A stretch of 64,000 nucleotides of DNA, taken from NCBI GenBank assembly GCA_963576565.1, contig OY755047.1:11611764-11675763 (forward strand), read 5' to 3'. A program made the position numbers and the translations under genes. A model generated the notes under the pieces. That model ran no database searches and was not told where the DNA came from. It was given only the letters and a program-made list of their open reading frames with translations. Shown here piece by piece: positions 46,103 to 56,455 of this stretch; position 1 is the first letter of the stretch, and the number at the start of each line of letters is the position of its first letter. This DNA comes from Aspidapion aeneum. Lineage: Eukaryota > Arthropoda > Insecta > Coleoptera > Brentidae.

Positions 46103-47521
46103 CAGCCCACGAGAAAGACCGGCCCGGGCGCGGAAATATCACGTGACCGTAGGAGTCCCACAAAAAAACGCCTCACGGCCCGCTGTCATTATAAAACATG
46201 TGTGTGTTCAGTTTTAGTATGTTTGTTTACGTCGATTTTTTTTTAATTCGGGCACGAATTTTATGTGAATTTTATCAAAGTTATTAAAATAACGCAGCCC
46301 ACGAAAAAGACTGTAGTGAGCTGCGTTAAAATAATTAATGGCTAATGAGTAAATTATAAAGAAAATACCTATAAGATAAACAATGCCGCGAACGTGTAAT
46401 TAGTGTTGTTCCTTGTCGGTCCAACTATAAAACTGAAACCTAATATGTTGCAAACGGGAAAGAAGTGGTAAAAGATAAGATCTTGGATAAGATTGATCAA
46501 GTAATAGACATCCTTAGTGACATTTTCGATAGTGAGAGTGAAAAATGTGTTCAGTTGTCATTTCTTATTGAACAATTAGGTCTCTTGAAGAGGTAACCTG
46601 AGAATCGAAGATATGGTGGATACACTTTAATGTTGGCTTCATCTTTGTTTTTCCAGTTATCCAGTGCATACACGTCGATTTACAATTCTAAGGTAATATG
46701 TCTTCCGCACCCTCGCAATATAAAAAAACTGATTTGTAAAATATTGTTAACAGATAGTAATCTCTCTGGTAGTGTGAAATATTTAAAAAGTAAGATACAG
46801 CTTTTAAAAGAACATGAGTTGGTAGTGAACTTTATTGAAATAGATATTAAATTTTGTGCTGGGTAATTTTTCAAAAAATTATTGACGACCACTACATTCA
46901 GTTCATTGAATGGGAAAACCATCTCACTTATTCACAAAATCACTTGTTTCTTTTTAATAAATTATTGTGAAATGTTTTGTATTGAAAATTTTTCTTCAGA
47001 TAACTCTAGCGAGTGTTTTTGTGGAGAAAAACTATTGTCAAAGCTTGAAAAAATTAGTTTAAGGGCATGTAAAGTTTTTTAAAATAATTTTATTAAAAAG
47101 CACAATGATTTAGTGTCTGCTAATAAATCTTTGAATAAGAACTCAAAGATGATGACAGTCAAAGAAAAATTAAAAAACTAAAAGCTTAGGTTTGATATGT
47201 CCAATTTTGAAAGACTTGTATAGATTTGAAGTTACTAACGATATTATGTACCTATTATATGTACCTGAAGATATTAGAGTGCAAATTTTGTTAATTTTTT
47301 ATTTTATAGATTCAGTTCTTTTATCAATAATAAACACATATATCAGCAAAATATTTTTTTCAATTTTTGCCTATAAAAGAACACAATTTTTTTTTTATTT
47401 ATTTAAATTGTGTAAAAACATATAATATATTAAGCAATACAATAAGAATCCTGGGACTCCTAAGATCACGTGACAGCCGACTTGCTTATAACGCGCCATG
47501 GCCGGTCTTTATCGTTGGCTG
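46103..47521. mobile_element. P-element/THAP9-like transposon remnant
   Basis: The ends CAGCCCACGAGAAAGACCGG and CCGGTCTTTATCGTTGGCTG are inverted. Subterminal CACGTGACCGTAGGAGTCCCA pairs with TGGGACTCCTAAGATCACGTG. A degenerate P-type transposase frame lies inside. A third copy of the end (CGCAGCCCACGAAAAAGACT) lies at 46292. No 8-bp duplication was found; the right end abuts the mariner remnant. Confidence 0.65.
46480..47080 (+). pseudogene. P-element-like (THAP9-type) transposase fragment
   Basis: The frame reads LSFLIEQLGLLKR, a stop, then RRYGGYTLMLASSLFFQLSS, AYTSIYNSKVICLPHPRNIKK and SVKYLKSKIQLLKEHELVVNF. P-element and THAP9 transposases share this order: a Leu-rich helix, 'RYS..TL..A..L.FQS..AY..L....LPHP..L', 'LK.K...L...E', then the catalytic 'IDEIYI', which is corrupted here to IEIDI. 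Stops and frameshifts occur at about 46592 and 46865. A further piece follows at 46882-47080. It is inactive, lies in an Abi intron, and is antisense to Abi. The family assignment is from motif order. Confidence 0.6.
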
Positions 47522-47579
47522 AGGTGTGACAATAAAATTATAAGACTGGTGTAAAAAATCTACTTTATTTAAATACTAA

Positions 47580-48200
47580 TGCAACTTAATGATGTACCCC
47601 ATCAATATAGTCCCCTTCTCTATCGACGCAGCGTTGCATGCGTTTTTTTCCAATGTTGGAAGCAATTTTGGAATTTATCAGAACAGAGGCTGTTAAGAAG
47701 TCTTGCCGTTTTTTCCTTGACATGTTTCAATGTTTTAAAATATGTTCCTTTTAACGATTTCTGCACTTTCGGAAACAGGTAGAAGTCGCAAAGGGCCAAG
47801 TCTGGTGAATATGGTGGTTGGTTAACGACGGGGATCTTCTTATTAGCTAAAAACTGCTTAATGGGTAGGGCATTGTGGGCCGGTGCATTGTCCTGATATA
47901 GCAGCCACGCGTTGTTCTTCCACAAATCTGGACGTTTTTTCCTTGGACGTTCACTTAGCTACATCAATACTTCCAAATATAAATGTTGGTTAACTGTTTC
48001 ACCCTCACGCGCCATTTCAATAAGAATAACACACCTAATATCAAAAAGAAAAACAATGAACATCGCTGTTTTGGATATGTTGGAGTGCCCTTCTCGTTCA
48101 TCATTTTTAACTTCTTCACGACCCTCGAAAAAGCTTTTATGCCACATAAAAATCATTGCACGAAACATACACTGCTCCCCGTAGACATCCTTTAGCATTC
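47580..48200 (-). pseudogene. mariner transposase, internally deleted
   Basis: On the minus strand a helix-turn-helix segment (KDVYGEQCMFRAMIFMWHKS, then EGREEVKNDEREGHSNISKT) runs directly into the catalytic half near 48070. It skips the central region that carries the first catalytic Asp. The second half has TVNQHLYLEVL, LYQDNAPAH and PPYSPDLALCDFYLFPK. The spacing between the Asp of QDNAPAH and the Asp of LCDFYLF is 34 residues, the DD34D signature of mariner. Frame breaks separate the halves (47620-47925 and 47959-48198). It cannot encode active transposase. It sits in the Abi intron, on the same strand as Abi. Element ends were not resolved. Confidence 0.88.
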
Positions 48201-48259
48201 AGTAGTCGTTTTTTTGAGTTTTACTTTAAATTAATATGTTGCACAATTTTTTCGTTTGA

Positions 48260-49140
48260 CGTAATTCCGCCAAATGAGCTATGCACGATCCGCTTCAAAC
48301 CACTGGGTAAGACAAACTAGCAGAGGAAAGACGACAAGATTGCGCGAGGTAGTAGAACGCACATCAAGGTGAATAACTCCAACCGCCCGAGGCGTGGAAA
48401 TTTAAAACCTGATTTAAAACCTCATATAAAATAAATACACAAAAACAGTATTTTTCAGTCCTTGCTGTATTTCCCTGTCTAAAAAGCATAAATGTTTAAC
48501 CCTCCCCCCCCATGAGGCAATATATAAATTAAATACAATTTAAGGCCTATAGAAGTTTTTTTTTTGAAAAAATAATTGGCAAGGTATCAATAACTAGCCA
48601 TTTTACGTTATCTCGCGCCAAAAACTACAAATTAAAATTTATAGATATGGTTTAATGCTGCCAGTTATTTTTGTTTTTGTTTTTATTTGAATTTTTGGGA
48701 AAATCTTATATTTTGTTTTGATATTTTTAGGCTTTTTAGCCAAACCTTCAAAAAAGAAACTCCTTGTTTGGGAAAAATTCCGATCAGGTGATAATTTCTC
48801 TCTTTGTTGAAAGTTATTTTCTTTTTGATCACCTGATCATTTTGGCAAAAATCATGCGCGCTTTGCACACGCTGGGAGTTTGAAGCGCATCCCCTGTATT
48901 TAACAGGGGAATGAAGAACCACTTCCGACAAGACACTGAAAGAAGTCACACGTGTTTTTAAGATTTAGACCAAAATTCCAGCCACAAGAAAGTACGCGGC
49001 GCCGCGAGTGAAATGTGGAACTGCTGCTAAATGAAAGAAGGTAAGCTTCTAGCGTGTTGCCGATTTTTTCCTTTGTTTTTAGTTCAATAAACGTCTGTTT
49101 TCCCAGACGGGGTGAATTTAACTTTGGGGTAATTTTTTTG
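48260..49140. other. Abi intron remainder
   Basis: No ORF was recognised. Two hairpins are visible: GATCAGGTGATA/GATCACCTGATC (48783-48837) and CCCCTGTATTTAACAGGGG (48890-48908). Confidence 0.4.
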
Positions 49141-49214
49141 TGATATCTCTAGTTTTCTCCCCTTCGGGCACAGCCGTCTAGATATTTTTTCTTAAATTTC
49201 ACAATAAAACTTAC

Positions 49215-49387
49215 TTGAAGTTGCTGTTGAAGGGCCTGAGACATCCTATGACCTTGGGCATGGGACAGAGTGTGCATACCAAGACTGCCGTGTGGTACCG
49301 GGTTGTGGTGACCACCCATCATCATTGGATGGTGCTGGTTCGAACTCAGTACCATCTCTTGACTGTTAATCAGGGGTGAGGGTGGTG
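49215..49387 (-). CDS. Abi: Abl interactor (Abi), His/Met/Gln-rich exon
   Basis: On the minus strand the exon follows a TTTTTGTAG acceptor and ends CTTCAA|GTAAGT. It is 173 nt, beginning with two bases (CA) that complete a Pro codon split with the exon at 61206, and ending in phase 0 to match the exon at 45819. It encodes PPSPLINSQEMVLSSNQ, HHPMMMGGHHNPVPHGS, then a Gln-rich end ALQQQLQ. This is the low-complexity linker between the N-terminal WAVE-binding region and the polyproline/SH3 part of Abi. It has no fold of its own, and its assignment rests on phase, strand, splice sites and position between the two clearer exons. Confidence 0.85.
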
Positions 49388-50454
49388 CTACAAAAAAAAA
49401 CAATATTTTTTATAAACCGACACAACAACAATTTTTTATACGGAAAGTTGGAGTTTACAGGCAGAAAACTTTCTAGTCTTAACAGGGACCGGTAAAGAAC
49501 CAAGAGACCGGGAAATATTTTTTTTAACCGACCGAAAAACAAGCACTTTTTGTACGTAAAGTGTATTTCTTTTAGAAAACTTTGCGATCTCAACCGAGAC
49601 TGGTAAAGAACGAAGAGACCGGGAAATATATTTTTACGGTCCCTATTTCAGCTAATTATGCAATAAAAATATTTCTAAAATATCAAATATTAACAGATAA
49701 TATTAATTAGTAATCTGCTAACTTCTTTTCAAAAAGAGAGCAACATTTTTTTGTTTGACGACTAACTCGCAGCTAATATAAGAATCTATTTTTTTAAGTT
49801 TTCCAACCAAAGTTATTCTGCTAACTTTATATAGATCTGCTTGACTGTATAGTAGACTTTTTATGGATATGCAGTTTACCTAATTTCCAGGTATATTTGT
49901 TTATTATATTCACTTTAACTATTTACATATATAGACCAGGCAAATTACACTTTGAAAGAAAGAAAATTATTAACAGGACTTGAAGCATTGGAAACTGTAG
50001 AGCGGCGAAAAACGAAGTTAAAAAAAAATAAGGGCGTGAGCAGGGGCGTTGCGGGTTAGGTTTGGGGGGGTAAAAAGGGGCAGGGAATCGTATTATTGCG
50101 ATTTCCGGCGAAAGCTGTCGTCGGAGAAAAAAGTGACATACAGACAAGTCATAGGCCATGAAAATATCTAAAAGTTTTGTAAATGTCATTTTTTACATAA
50201 CCTCAAAATGTTCGAGACAAATTAAAAAAACCGTAATTTTTTTTATTTTTTGTTTTTTATTTTTGCAAAAATAATGTCAGTTTAACAAAACTTGGTAAGA
50301 GTAGATAGAGCCCTTTGGGTGCTAAATGTCTACAATATTTTACAAACAAAAAAATTAAGAAATTTCTAAGATATTTGTTTTTTTCTTTTAAAATCACTTT
50401 ATTTTTAAATAAAATTTCTCCTTCAGAAAATCATCGTATCCAGTTCTGATGGTA

Positions 50455-51154
50455 CTCGGTTTTTGGCATCGAACATCGAAACACAGGCCTTTTTGGGTAT
50501 TTAGAGTGCGAATTTGGAGAAACGCTCGGACACGTCGATTTCGTTTGCGAGGGGGACACTTGACATTTTTGTAGCACGAACCCCCTTCGAGGGTGACACT
50601 TTTTGGCTATCCTGAAATTTTTGTAGCACGAACCCCTTTCGAGGGGTATACTTTACCCCTATATTTTGAATAGGGAAAGTGGGTCTAGTGATACCTTGTT
50701 TTGAAGCTCTCTTGAATATCTTTCCAACCTTGATTTTTTTGTTTTTCGAAAATTTATCGATTAGTTTTTGAGATATTTGCTTTCAAATTTAACATGGAAT
50801 GATAAAATAAAAATTAAATCCGAAAAATATAAAATTCTAATTAAATTTTTATTTTATCAGTCCATGTTAAATTTGAAAGTTTGAAGGCAATTATCTCAAA
50901 AACTAATGGATAGATTTTTGAAATTTTTACACGGTTGTAAGACCTTTAAAACAAGGTATCACTAGACCCACTTTCCCTATTCAAAATAAAGGGGTAAAGT
51001 ATACCCCTCGAAAGGGGTTCGTGCTACAAAAATTTCAGGATAGCCAAAAAGTGTCACCCTCGCAAACAAAATCGACGTGTCTGAGCGTTTCTCCACCTTC
51101 GCACTTTAAATACCCAAAAAGGCCTCTGTTTCGATGTTCGTGAAACACCCTGTA
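50455..51154. mobile_element. Foldback element with arms of about 330 bp
   Basis: CATCGAACATCGAAACACAGGCC..TTTTTGGGTATTTAGAG is mirrored by the right arm ending GAAACACCCTGTA. Matched blocks include GGTATACTTTACCCC, TTTTTGTAGCACGAACCCC and GGGAAAGTGGGTCTAGTGAT. The left arm has an extra direct duplication of TTTTTGTAGCACGAACCCC. The loop centre is AATTTAACATGGAATGATAA, mirrored. It is non-coding. Confidence 0.85.
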
Positions 51155-51189
51155 TTTATGTGTTATTTTTTATTACATTTATAAAAATT

Positions 51190-51519
51190 TTACGTCACTA
51201 CATATCCATAAAATTCTACTATACTTTGCTGGCCATTTTTAAGCACGTCTTCAGCAATCTTCTCCAGGATAAAATTCCTGCCAGCGAAAGGTTTTTTACA
51301 AGTGGGACACTCGCTCATTCGTTCTACACACTCCGAACAATAGGAATGGCCCGTTTGACAATTTTTAATCTGTCCTAACATTGGTTCAAAACAAATTGAA
51401 CAATTAAGTGAATCAATTAATTCGGTTTGTAACATTTTTTCTTGTTTACGTAAAGTTATGCACTTTCTGTTACGATGATTATATATTTTACGCGATTTGT
51501 ATGCATTAGCAATAAACAC
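51190..51519 (-). CDS. SIAH/Sina-type RING finger ORF (partial or retrocopy)
   Basis: This is a 109-residue open frame on the minus strand. Residues about 35-75 form a C3HC4 RING: LNCSICFEPML, NCQTGHSYCSECVERM and ECPTCKKPF, with the C-x3-H spacing (CQTGH) of Sina/SIAH-type E3 ubiquitin ligases. It continues with AGRNFILEKIAEDVL, as in the segment after SIAH RINGs. The SIAH zinc fingers and substrate-binding domain that should follow are missing; the frame ends GYVVT-stop. The first 28 residues (MFIANAYKSRKIYNHRNRK..) match nothing I know. The RING itself is intact, so it may be an expressed short gene, one exon of a larger gene, or a truncated retrocopy. It lies in the Abi intron, on the same strand. 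Confidence 0.6.
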   Translation of the reverse strand: MFIANAYKSRKIYNHRNRKCITLRKQEKMLQTELIDSLNCSICFEPMLGQIKNCQTGHSYCSECVERMSECPTCKKPFAGRNFILEKIAEDVLKNGQQSIVEFYGYVVT

Positions 51520-51584
51520 TATTTTTAAAACAAAAACTTAAACATTATACAAGCAGCGTTGCCACATTTATTTTGGCGAATCTA

Positions 51585-52216
51585 CTAATATCTGAGGGCA
51601 CGGCAGTGCCCGGCCAAGTTTGCGGCGTAAACTAAACCATCTTTCCTTGAAACAGTTCAGCCCATATTTCACCTATCTAAAACTCTACTTCGGAATGAGC
51701 TATGAAACTCAATCTTTGCACAGTCGTAGATCCTCATAGAGTTACCAACCCGTTCAAGTTTCATGGGCTTCCATAATGTAGTAAAATAGTTACGAAATTT
51801 CAAAAAAAGTCGAAATTCCCACTCATGTCTAGATCATCAAAATACTATTGAACGCTACAAAGCTGAAATTTGGCAGACTGATAGAAATTATGACCAAAAC
51901 CTTGGAAAAAATAAGAAAACCTCAAAATTCTAATTTACTCCCCTCCCCTATACATGTAAAGTTATGTAAAAGTAACATTGCCCACTTCCAGAAGCGCTAG
52001 AGAGCTGAGGTTTGGCAGATTGATAGAAAATATGATAAAACTATAGACATTTTTTTTTAAAACCCACAATTTTAATTTACTTCCTTTCCCTATAAATGTA
52101 AAGTTATGTAAAAGTAACATTGCCCACTTCCAGAAACGCTAGAGAGCTCAGCTTTGGAAGAGTAATAGGAACTGTAATAAAACTATAGGAAAAAATTTTA
52201 AAACACCAAAATTTTA
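51585..52216 (+). repeat. Repeat family C, copy 3, left part
   Basis: This matches copy 1 (7815) from AAGTTTGCGGCGTAAACT through TAAAACACCAAAATTTTA, then is cut by the Penelope-like element. It resumes at 54247. Confidence 0.75.
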
Positions 52217-54112
52217 TCTGAAACTCGTAGACAATAAGGGACTTAAGTTCGCCATTGCACCTGCACAGACACCGACACTGGAAATTATTGCGGTAATACA
52301 GACCGTTCGTCTACCTCAACCCGAAGCTGATGAGTTTCGCCATAAAGTAAGAACAACGTTGGACAGAAAGAAGCAACAAAAGACAAACATCACCAGTCAA
52401 GAACAACGGGTAATCAAGAACCTGCAGGCTGACAAATCAATCAAGATTCTACCGGCCGACAAAGGAAACGCGACGGTGATTATGGATGTCGAGACTTACG
52501 ACAAAAAGATCCAAGAAGTTCTGGAGAAAGGAGACTACAAACAACTACCCAAAGATCCAACCACCACCATAGAAGGACGCATCTACAGGACTTTGAAGAA
52601 GTATGCTGAAAATATCCCGGACGCTGTTAGATCCCGCCTGACTCCACAGCACACTTTTATGGATTACCAAAGATCCATAAGAAGGATATACCACTGCGAC
52701 CAATTACCAGCTCCAGGGACTCACCGACCAGCATTTTGTCGAGGTTTTTGTTCGACATAATTCAACCGCTACAGGATAAGTCCGAATCTTTTGTCAAAAA
52801 CTCGGAACATTTTGTCGAGGTTTTAAAAGGTATCGAATTAGATCCCGGCGATAGATTTGTAAGTTTTGATGTAGAAAGTCTCTACACCAACGTGCCAATA
52901 AATGAGTCACTCAGTATCATCAAAAACAAATTACAAACTGATGATACACTTCACGAGAGAACAACGCTATCGGTGGAAGGGGTGATGGATCTTTTGGAGC
53001 TCTGTCTCCGTAACTCTTACTTTCAAGTGAAAGATAAGTTTTATGCGCAAAATGATGGACTCCCAACGGGTTCATCTCTTTCGCCAGTGGTAACAAACAT
53101 CTACATGGAGTGGTTCGAGGACCATGCGATCAACACAGCAAGAGTCAAACCGAAACTATGGCTACGATACATGAATGACACATTTATTATACGGCCGGAA
53201 AATGATGACGATCTACAGAATTTTCTACACCATTTAAACGGTATTCGACCAACAATCAAGTGCACCATGGAAATTGAAAAAGATTCGGCCTTACCTTTTT
53301 TTTTTGATCTTCTTGTCAAACGATTAGACAGAAACATTCAAACCACTGTATATAGGAAACCTACACACACGGGACAATACCTAAATTTTAAGTCTAATCA
53401 TTCTGTTGCAACAAAACAAGGAGTTATAAGAAGTTTGTCTTTAAGAGCCGTAAATATTTGTAGTTATAATGAAGAATTAACCACAGAAATTAACAACATT
53501 AAAAAGGACTTACAACAGAATAGTTATTCCGAGAAATTAATAAACTCAACGATATTTAAAATTAAAAACAAACTAAATGTACCAAATTCTCAAAATAATA
53601 ATCCGTTGGGTGTTATTAACATTCCATATGTTCAAGGGATTTCAGAAAACATAAGACGAATAGCTAAACACTATACTATAAAAACAGTATTTTCTTCGGA
53701 AAATACGATAAGAAGTTTTGTAACTAAAACAAAACCAGACAATCCCTCAAATAATAAGGAATGTATTTACCAAATCCCGTGTGAGTGTGGTAAATCATAT
53801 GTAGGTGAAACAAAACGCCCTCTTCAGGTTAGAGTAAATGAACATCTAAAAAGTACCCAATTAGGGGATATTGAAAAATCCGGTTTTGCAGATCATGCAT
53901 GGTCAAATGATCACAGGATTCAGTGGTCAGAAGCTAAAGTTTTACATAAGGAGTCGCATTGGCGAAAACGAAAGTTTATTGAAGCTGCGTTTATAATGCA
54001 GAATAAAGAAGTTTTCAGTCAACCAAGCACGGACATACCAAACATATGGAAACCACTCCTTAAGGAAAACAGGCGTCTTAGGATTAAAAAGGGGGCGGGC
54101 CGTCACACCTGA
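52217..54112 (+). pseudogene. Penelope-like reverse transcriptase/GIY-YIG polyprotein
   Basis: The coding frame is open from the truncated 5' edge: GLKFAIAPAQTPTLEII, then ILPADKGNATVIMD, a conserved PLE N-terminal motif. A frameshift near 52655 separates this from the rest, where GLPKIHKKDIPLRPI leads into the polymerase. Motif A is VSFDVESLYTNVPI and motif B GLPTGSSLSP, but motif C reads RYMNDTFI, so the catalytic YxDD has become YMND. The C-terminal GIY-YIG endonuclease is CIYQIPCECGKSYVGET, followed by RVNEH and a Glu-containing helix. Reverse transcription should be dead because of the frameshift and the D-to-N change. The order RT then GIY-YIG is specific to endonuclease-bearing Penelope-like elements. 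Confidence 0.92.
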
Positions 54113-54246
54113 CTGCACACCAAGTAGTATAAGTAGTAGCCTAGAGACTAGATTGTTTAGTTTACACTTGATAACAGTTAGAAATACTTACTAACCGTCG
54201 TGTTTTAAAATAAATAAAGACAATGGAAGTCCGAAATTTTATTTTT
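52217..54246 (+). mobile_element. Penelope-like element, copy 1 (5'-truncated), 12-bp TSD
   Basis: The element interrupts family C. The flanks ACCAAAATTTTA (52205-52216) and ACCAACATTTTA (54247-54258) are a 12-bp duplication with one mismatch. It starts inside the ORF (CTGAAACTCGTAGACAAT) and ends with a non-coding tail including TTTACACTTGATAACAGTTA and ACAATGGAAGTCCGAAATTT. Confidence 0.88.
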
Positions 54247-54610
54247 ACCAACATTTTAATTTACTGCGCTCCCCTATAAATGTTAAGTTATGTAAAAGTA
54301 ACATTGCCTACTTCCAGGAACGCTACAGAGCTGAGCTCTAGAAGGTTGATAGGAAATATAATAAAACAATAGGAAAAAATAAAAAAACCTCAAAATTTTT
54401 AATAAGGCATTGCAAAAGTTTTGAACAATATTTCGCATATTTTACTACTTAAAAATTATTCAAATGCTTTAAAAAAGGAATAAAATCATAAGAAAAACAT
54501 TTTATGTAAAAAAGCCAAGTACACGAAAATGGTATTCCGTAAAAAGAATTATGATAAAGGTAAAGCCAAGTTCTTCAATACAAATTTTAAAATGGTAGAT
54601 TTTTACTAGT
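54247..54610 (+). repeat. Repeat family C, copy 3, right part
   Basis: This continues family C from CATTTTAATTTACTGCGCTC to the CAATACAAATTTTAAAATGG end. Confidence 0.72.
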
Positions 54611-55327
54611 TAAGGTAAAAAATCCCTAATCGCAGATGTATTACTTTAGAGATTTTTGCGCCCCAGGCAAAACCGACACTGGACGCCCCCTTAAAAACAA
54701 CTATATGCAATTTCCTCTGCGAAACCAATTATTCGTAGATCCTAATTACGTTATTCGTAATGATTTTATCGCCCCTGAGTCGTTATGCCCCGGGCGATTG
54801 TCCTGGTCGCCCTGCCATGAGTAGGCCCTGCTTATCGATGTAGTTTAACTTAATACCTTTGATTAACGTGTATTGTAAACATTGATAATACACAGTCGGG
54901 ATTTGGGGAATCGTCCTAATACAGTTTGGAGTAAAGAACTGGCAGTATTGCGAATATATCTAATTTTATTTGACCCACACAAATGTTTTGTCTGTGTATA
55001 TTCCCATGCAAGATTTGGGTTTAGGAACCCTGTATATTAAAATTTAAGGAAAATCTTCCTGCTAAAATTTTTCGTAAAAAGACGAGTACCTAGAAAACTA
55101 CTAGATGTGGCAACACTGTTTACAAGTCACAAAATAACAATTACACAGGCCAACAAAGTTTTAAAAAAAGTTGGTGTCTGAGAAAAATACGATACAATTA
55201 AGATTTCAGAGATTTTTCACCAAAACTGGTTTTATTTCCCATTTTATCGCATTTGAACCGCTAAGTGTAAGAAAGAAAAAATTGACATTTTATTTCTACA
55301 TCATTCTTATTGGGGGCACAAACAATA
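54611..55327. other. Unassigned intron sequence
   Basis: A GC-richer patch (GCGCCCCAGGCAAAACC, CGCCCCTGAGTCGTTATGCCCC) lies at 54655-54830. No gene or TIR was recognised. Confidence 0.35.
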
Positions 55328-55650
55328 GGGTGTTTGACAGTTGTAAAAAATAAATATATATTTATTTTTAGATATCTTGGGAATGCTAAAAACAAACATT
55401 TTTGTTTAATTTTTTCTCAAATTCATAGTTCTTTTAATTAAATAAATTCATTGAATTTAAACAATTAGCCACGTGATTCAAAACAGGCGGTCTACCAATC
55501 AGCTGCGCGTGACGTCACAAAACAGTAAACGCCTCGAACGAACCTATTTTCTGTGATATTTTCTTATGGATGGTTTAATTGGTTTTAAAGTGCGAATTAT
55601 CGTACTAAATTAGATTTTATTTTGTGTTTTGCTTATAAAAAACATTTTCA

Positions 55651-55809
55651 ATGGAAAACGGATTCTCCAAAGCCGATAGCTCCAACTTGCCAATGCTGAA
55701 TTCCTTTATGGTGGCAGGCTTCTTTGCCAACAACAGTTATTTTTGTTCTGCGGAATTGAGAATCGTTAAAATGTTGATGTATTCGATGAGTTGTTTTGTA
55801 TATAACTGA
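55651..55809 (+). pseudogene. N-terminal fragment of a SKADSSNLP-type protein
   Basis: This 52-residue ORF begins MENGFSKADSSNLPMLNSFM and continues VAGFFANNSYFCSAELRIVK before degenerate sequence and a stop. From memory, an 'FSKA(D)..LP....F...FF..N..F.SAE...VK' opening is shared by insect uncharacterised proteins that go on to SWIM-type and YqaJ-like exonuclease regions; only that opening is visible here. The homology breaks after IVK. The ATG follows a CRE-containing block by about 140 bp. It is probably the truncated first exon of one gene of the surrounding TIR element. The family link is tentative. Confidence 0.45.
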
Positions 55810-56230
55810 ATATAAGAATATAATTTTTACGATATTCTTCGCCTACTTTTACTTATTTAGATTTTGAGGTTAGGTTATATGTTTTGCTTTTTTGGTTAAT
55901 ATGCCACTTACAATAGATTCAATTAAATACCCAATCATTATTATTTTAAGCATTAAGAAACAATTAAAAATGGCTTTTTTAAAACAAAATTAGGTAGGTA
56001 CTGCCTAGTCCTGTCTATGCACTGCCTAGTCTTGTATATGCACTGCTTAGTCCTACATTTAGCCTGCATGTGCACTGCCTAATCCTGCATTTAGAGGTAC
56101 TCCCTAGTCATGCCTAATAACTGCCTAGCACCGCCTAAAATTTTGTACACCTTTCTGCCTATTATAGTTTTTCACCCCTTGTAATAAACATAACCTCAAA
56201 AATTAATAGAAACAATTTAGTTATACTCAC

Positions 56231-56455
56231 ATCAAAGTGATCTTCACAAATGTAAAGTGAAGATGTATTACATAAGGCCCTTGGTTCTCTTCGAGCAAGT
56301 TCTAGCCACTTTTTTCGTTCTTTTACTGCTGTAGGCACATGAATAAATAGTTTTTCAAGTGTTTTTATGCTAGTATTCGAACACTGAGGCACTACATACC
56401 ACTTATAGCAATTTTTTTTACATAAAAAAACAGTAAAAACAGAGACCAAAAACAA
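56231..56455 (-). pseudogene. THAP zinc-finger exon
   Basis: On the minus strand the exon reads CYKWYVVPQCSNTSIKTLEK, LFIHVPTAVKERKKWLELAR and LYICEDHFD, then reaches a splice donor GAT|GTGAGT at 56231. THAP domains are sequence-specific DNA-binding C2CH fingers found in P-type transposases and host regulators. The invariant Trp (KKWLE), the HVP proline and the CEDHF cysteine-histidine pair are present. The first zinc ligand, expected as Cys in W-C-VVP, reads Tyr. The AVPTA end of the domain would be on a missing next exon. It faces inward from the right end of the TIR element at 55328, opposite the ORF at 55651. It may be an element gene or a relic of one. Confidence 0.75.
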
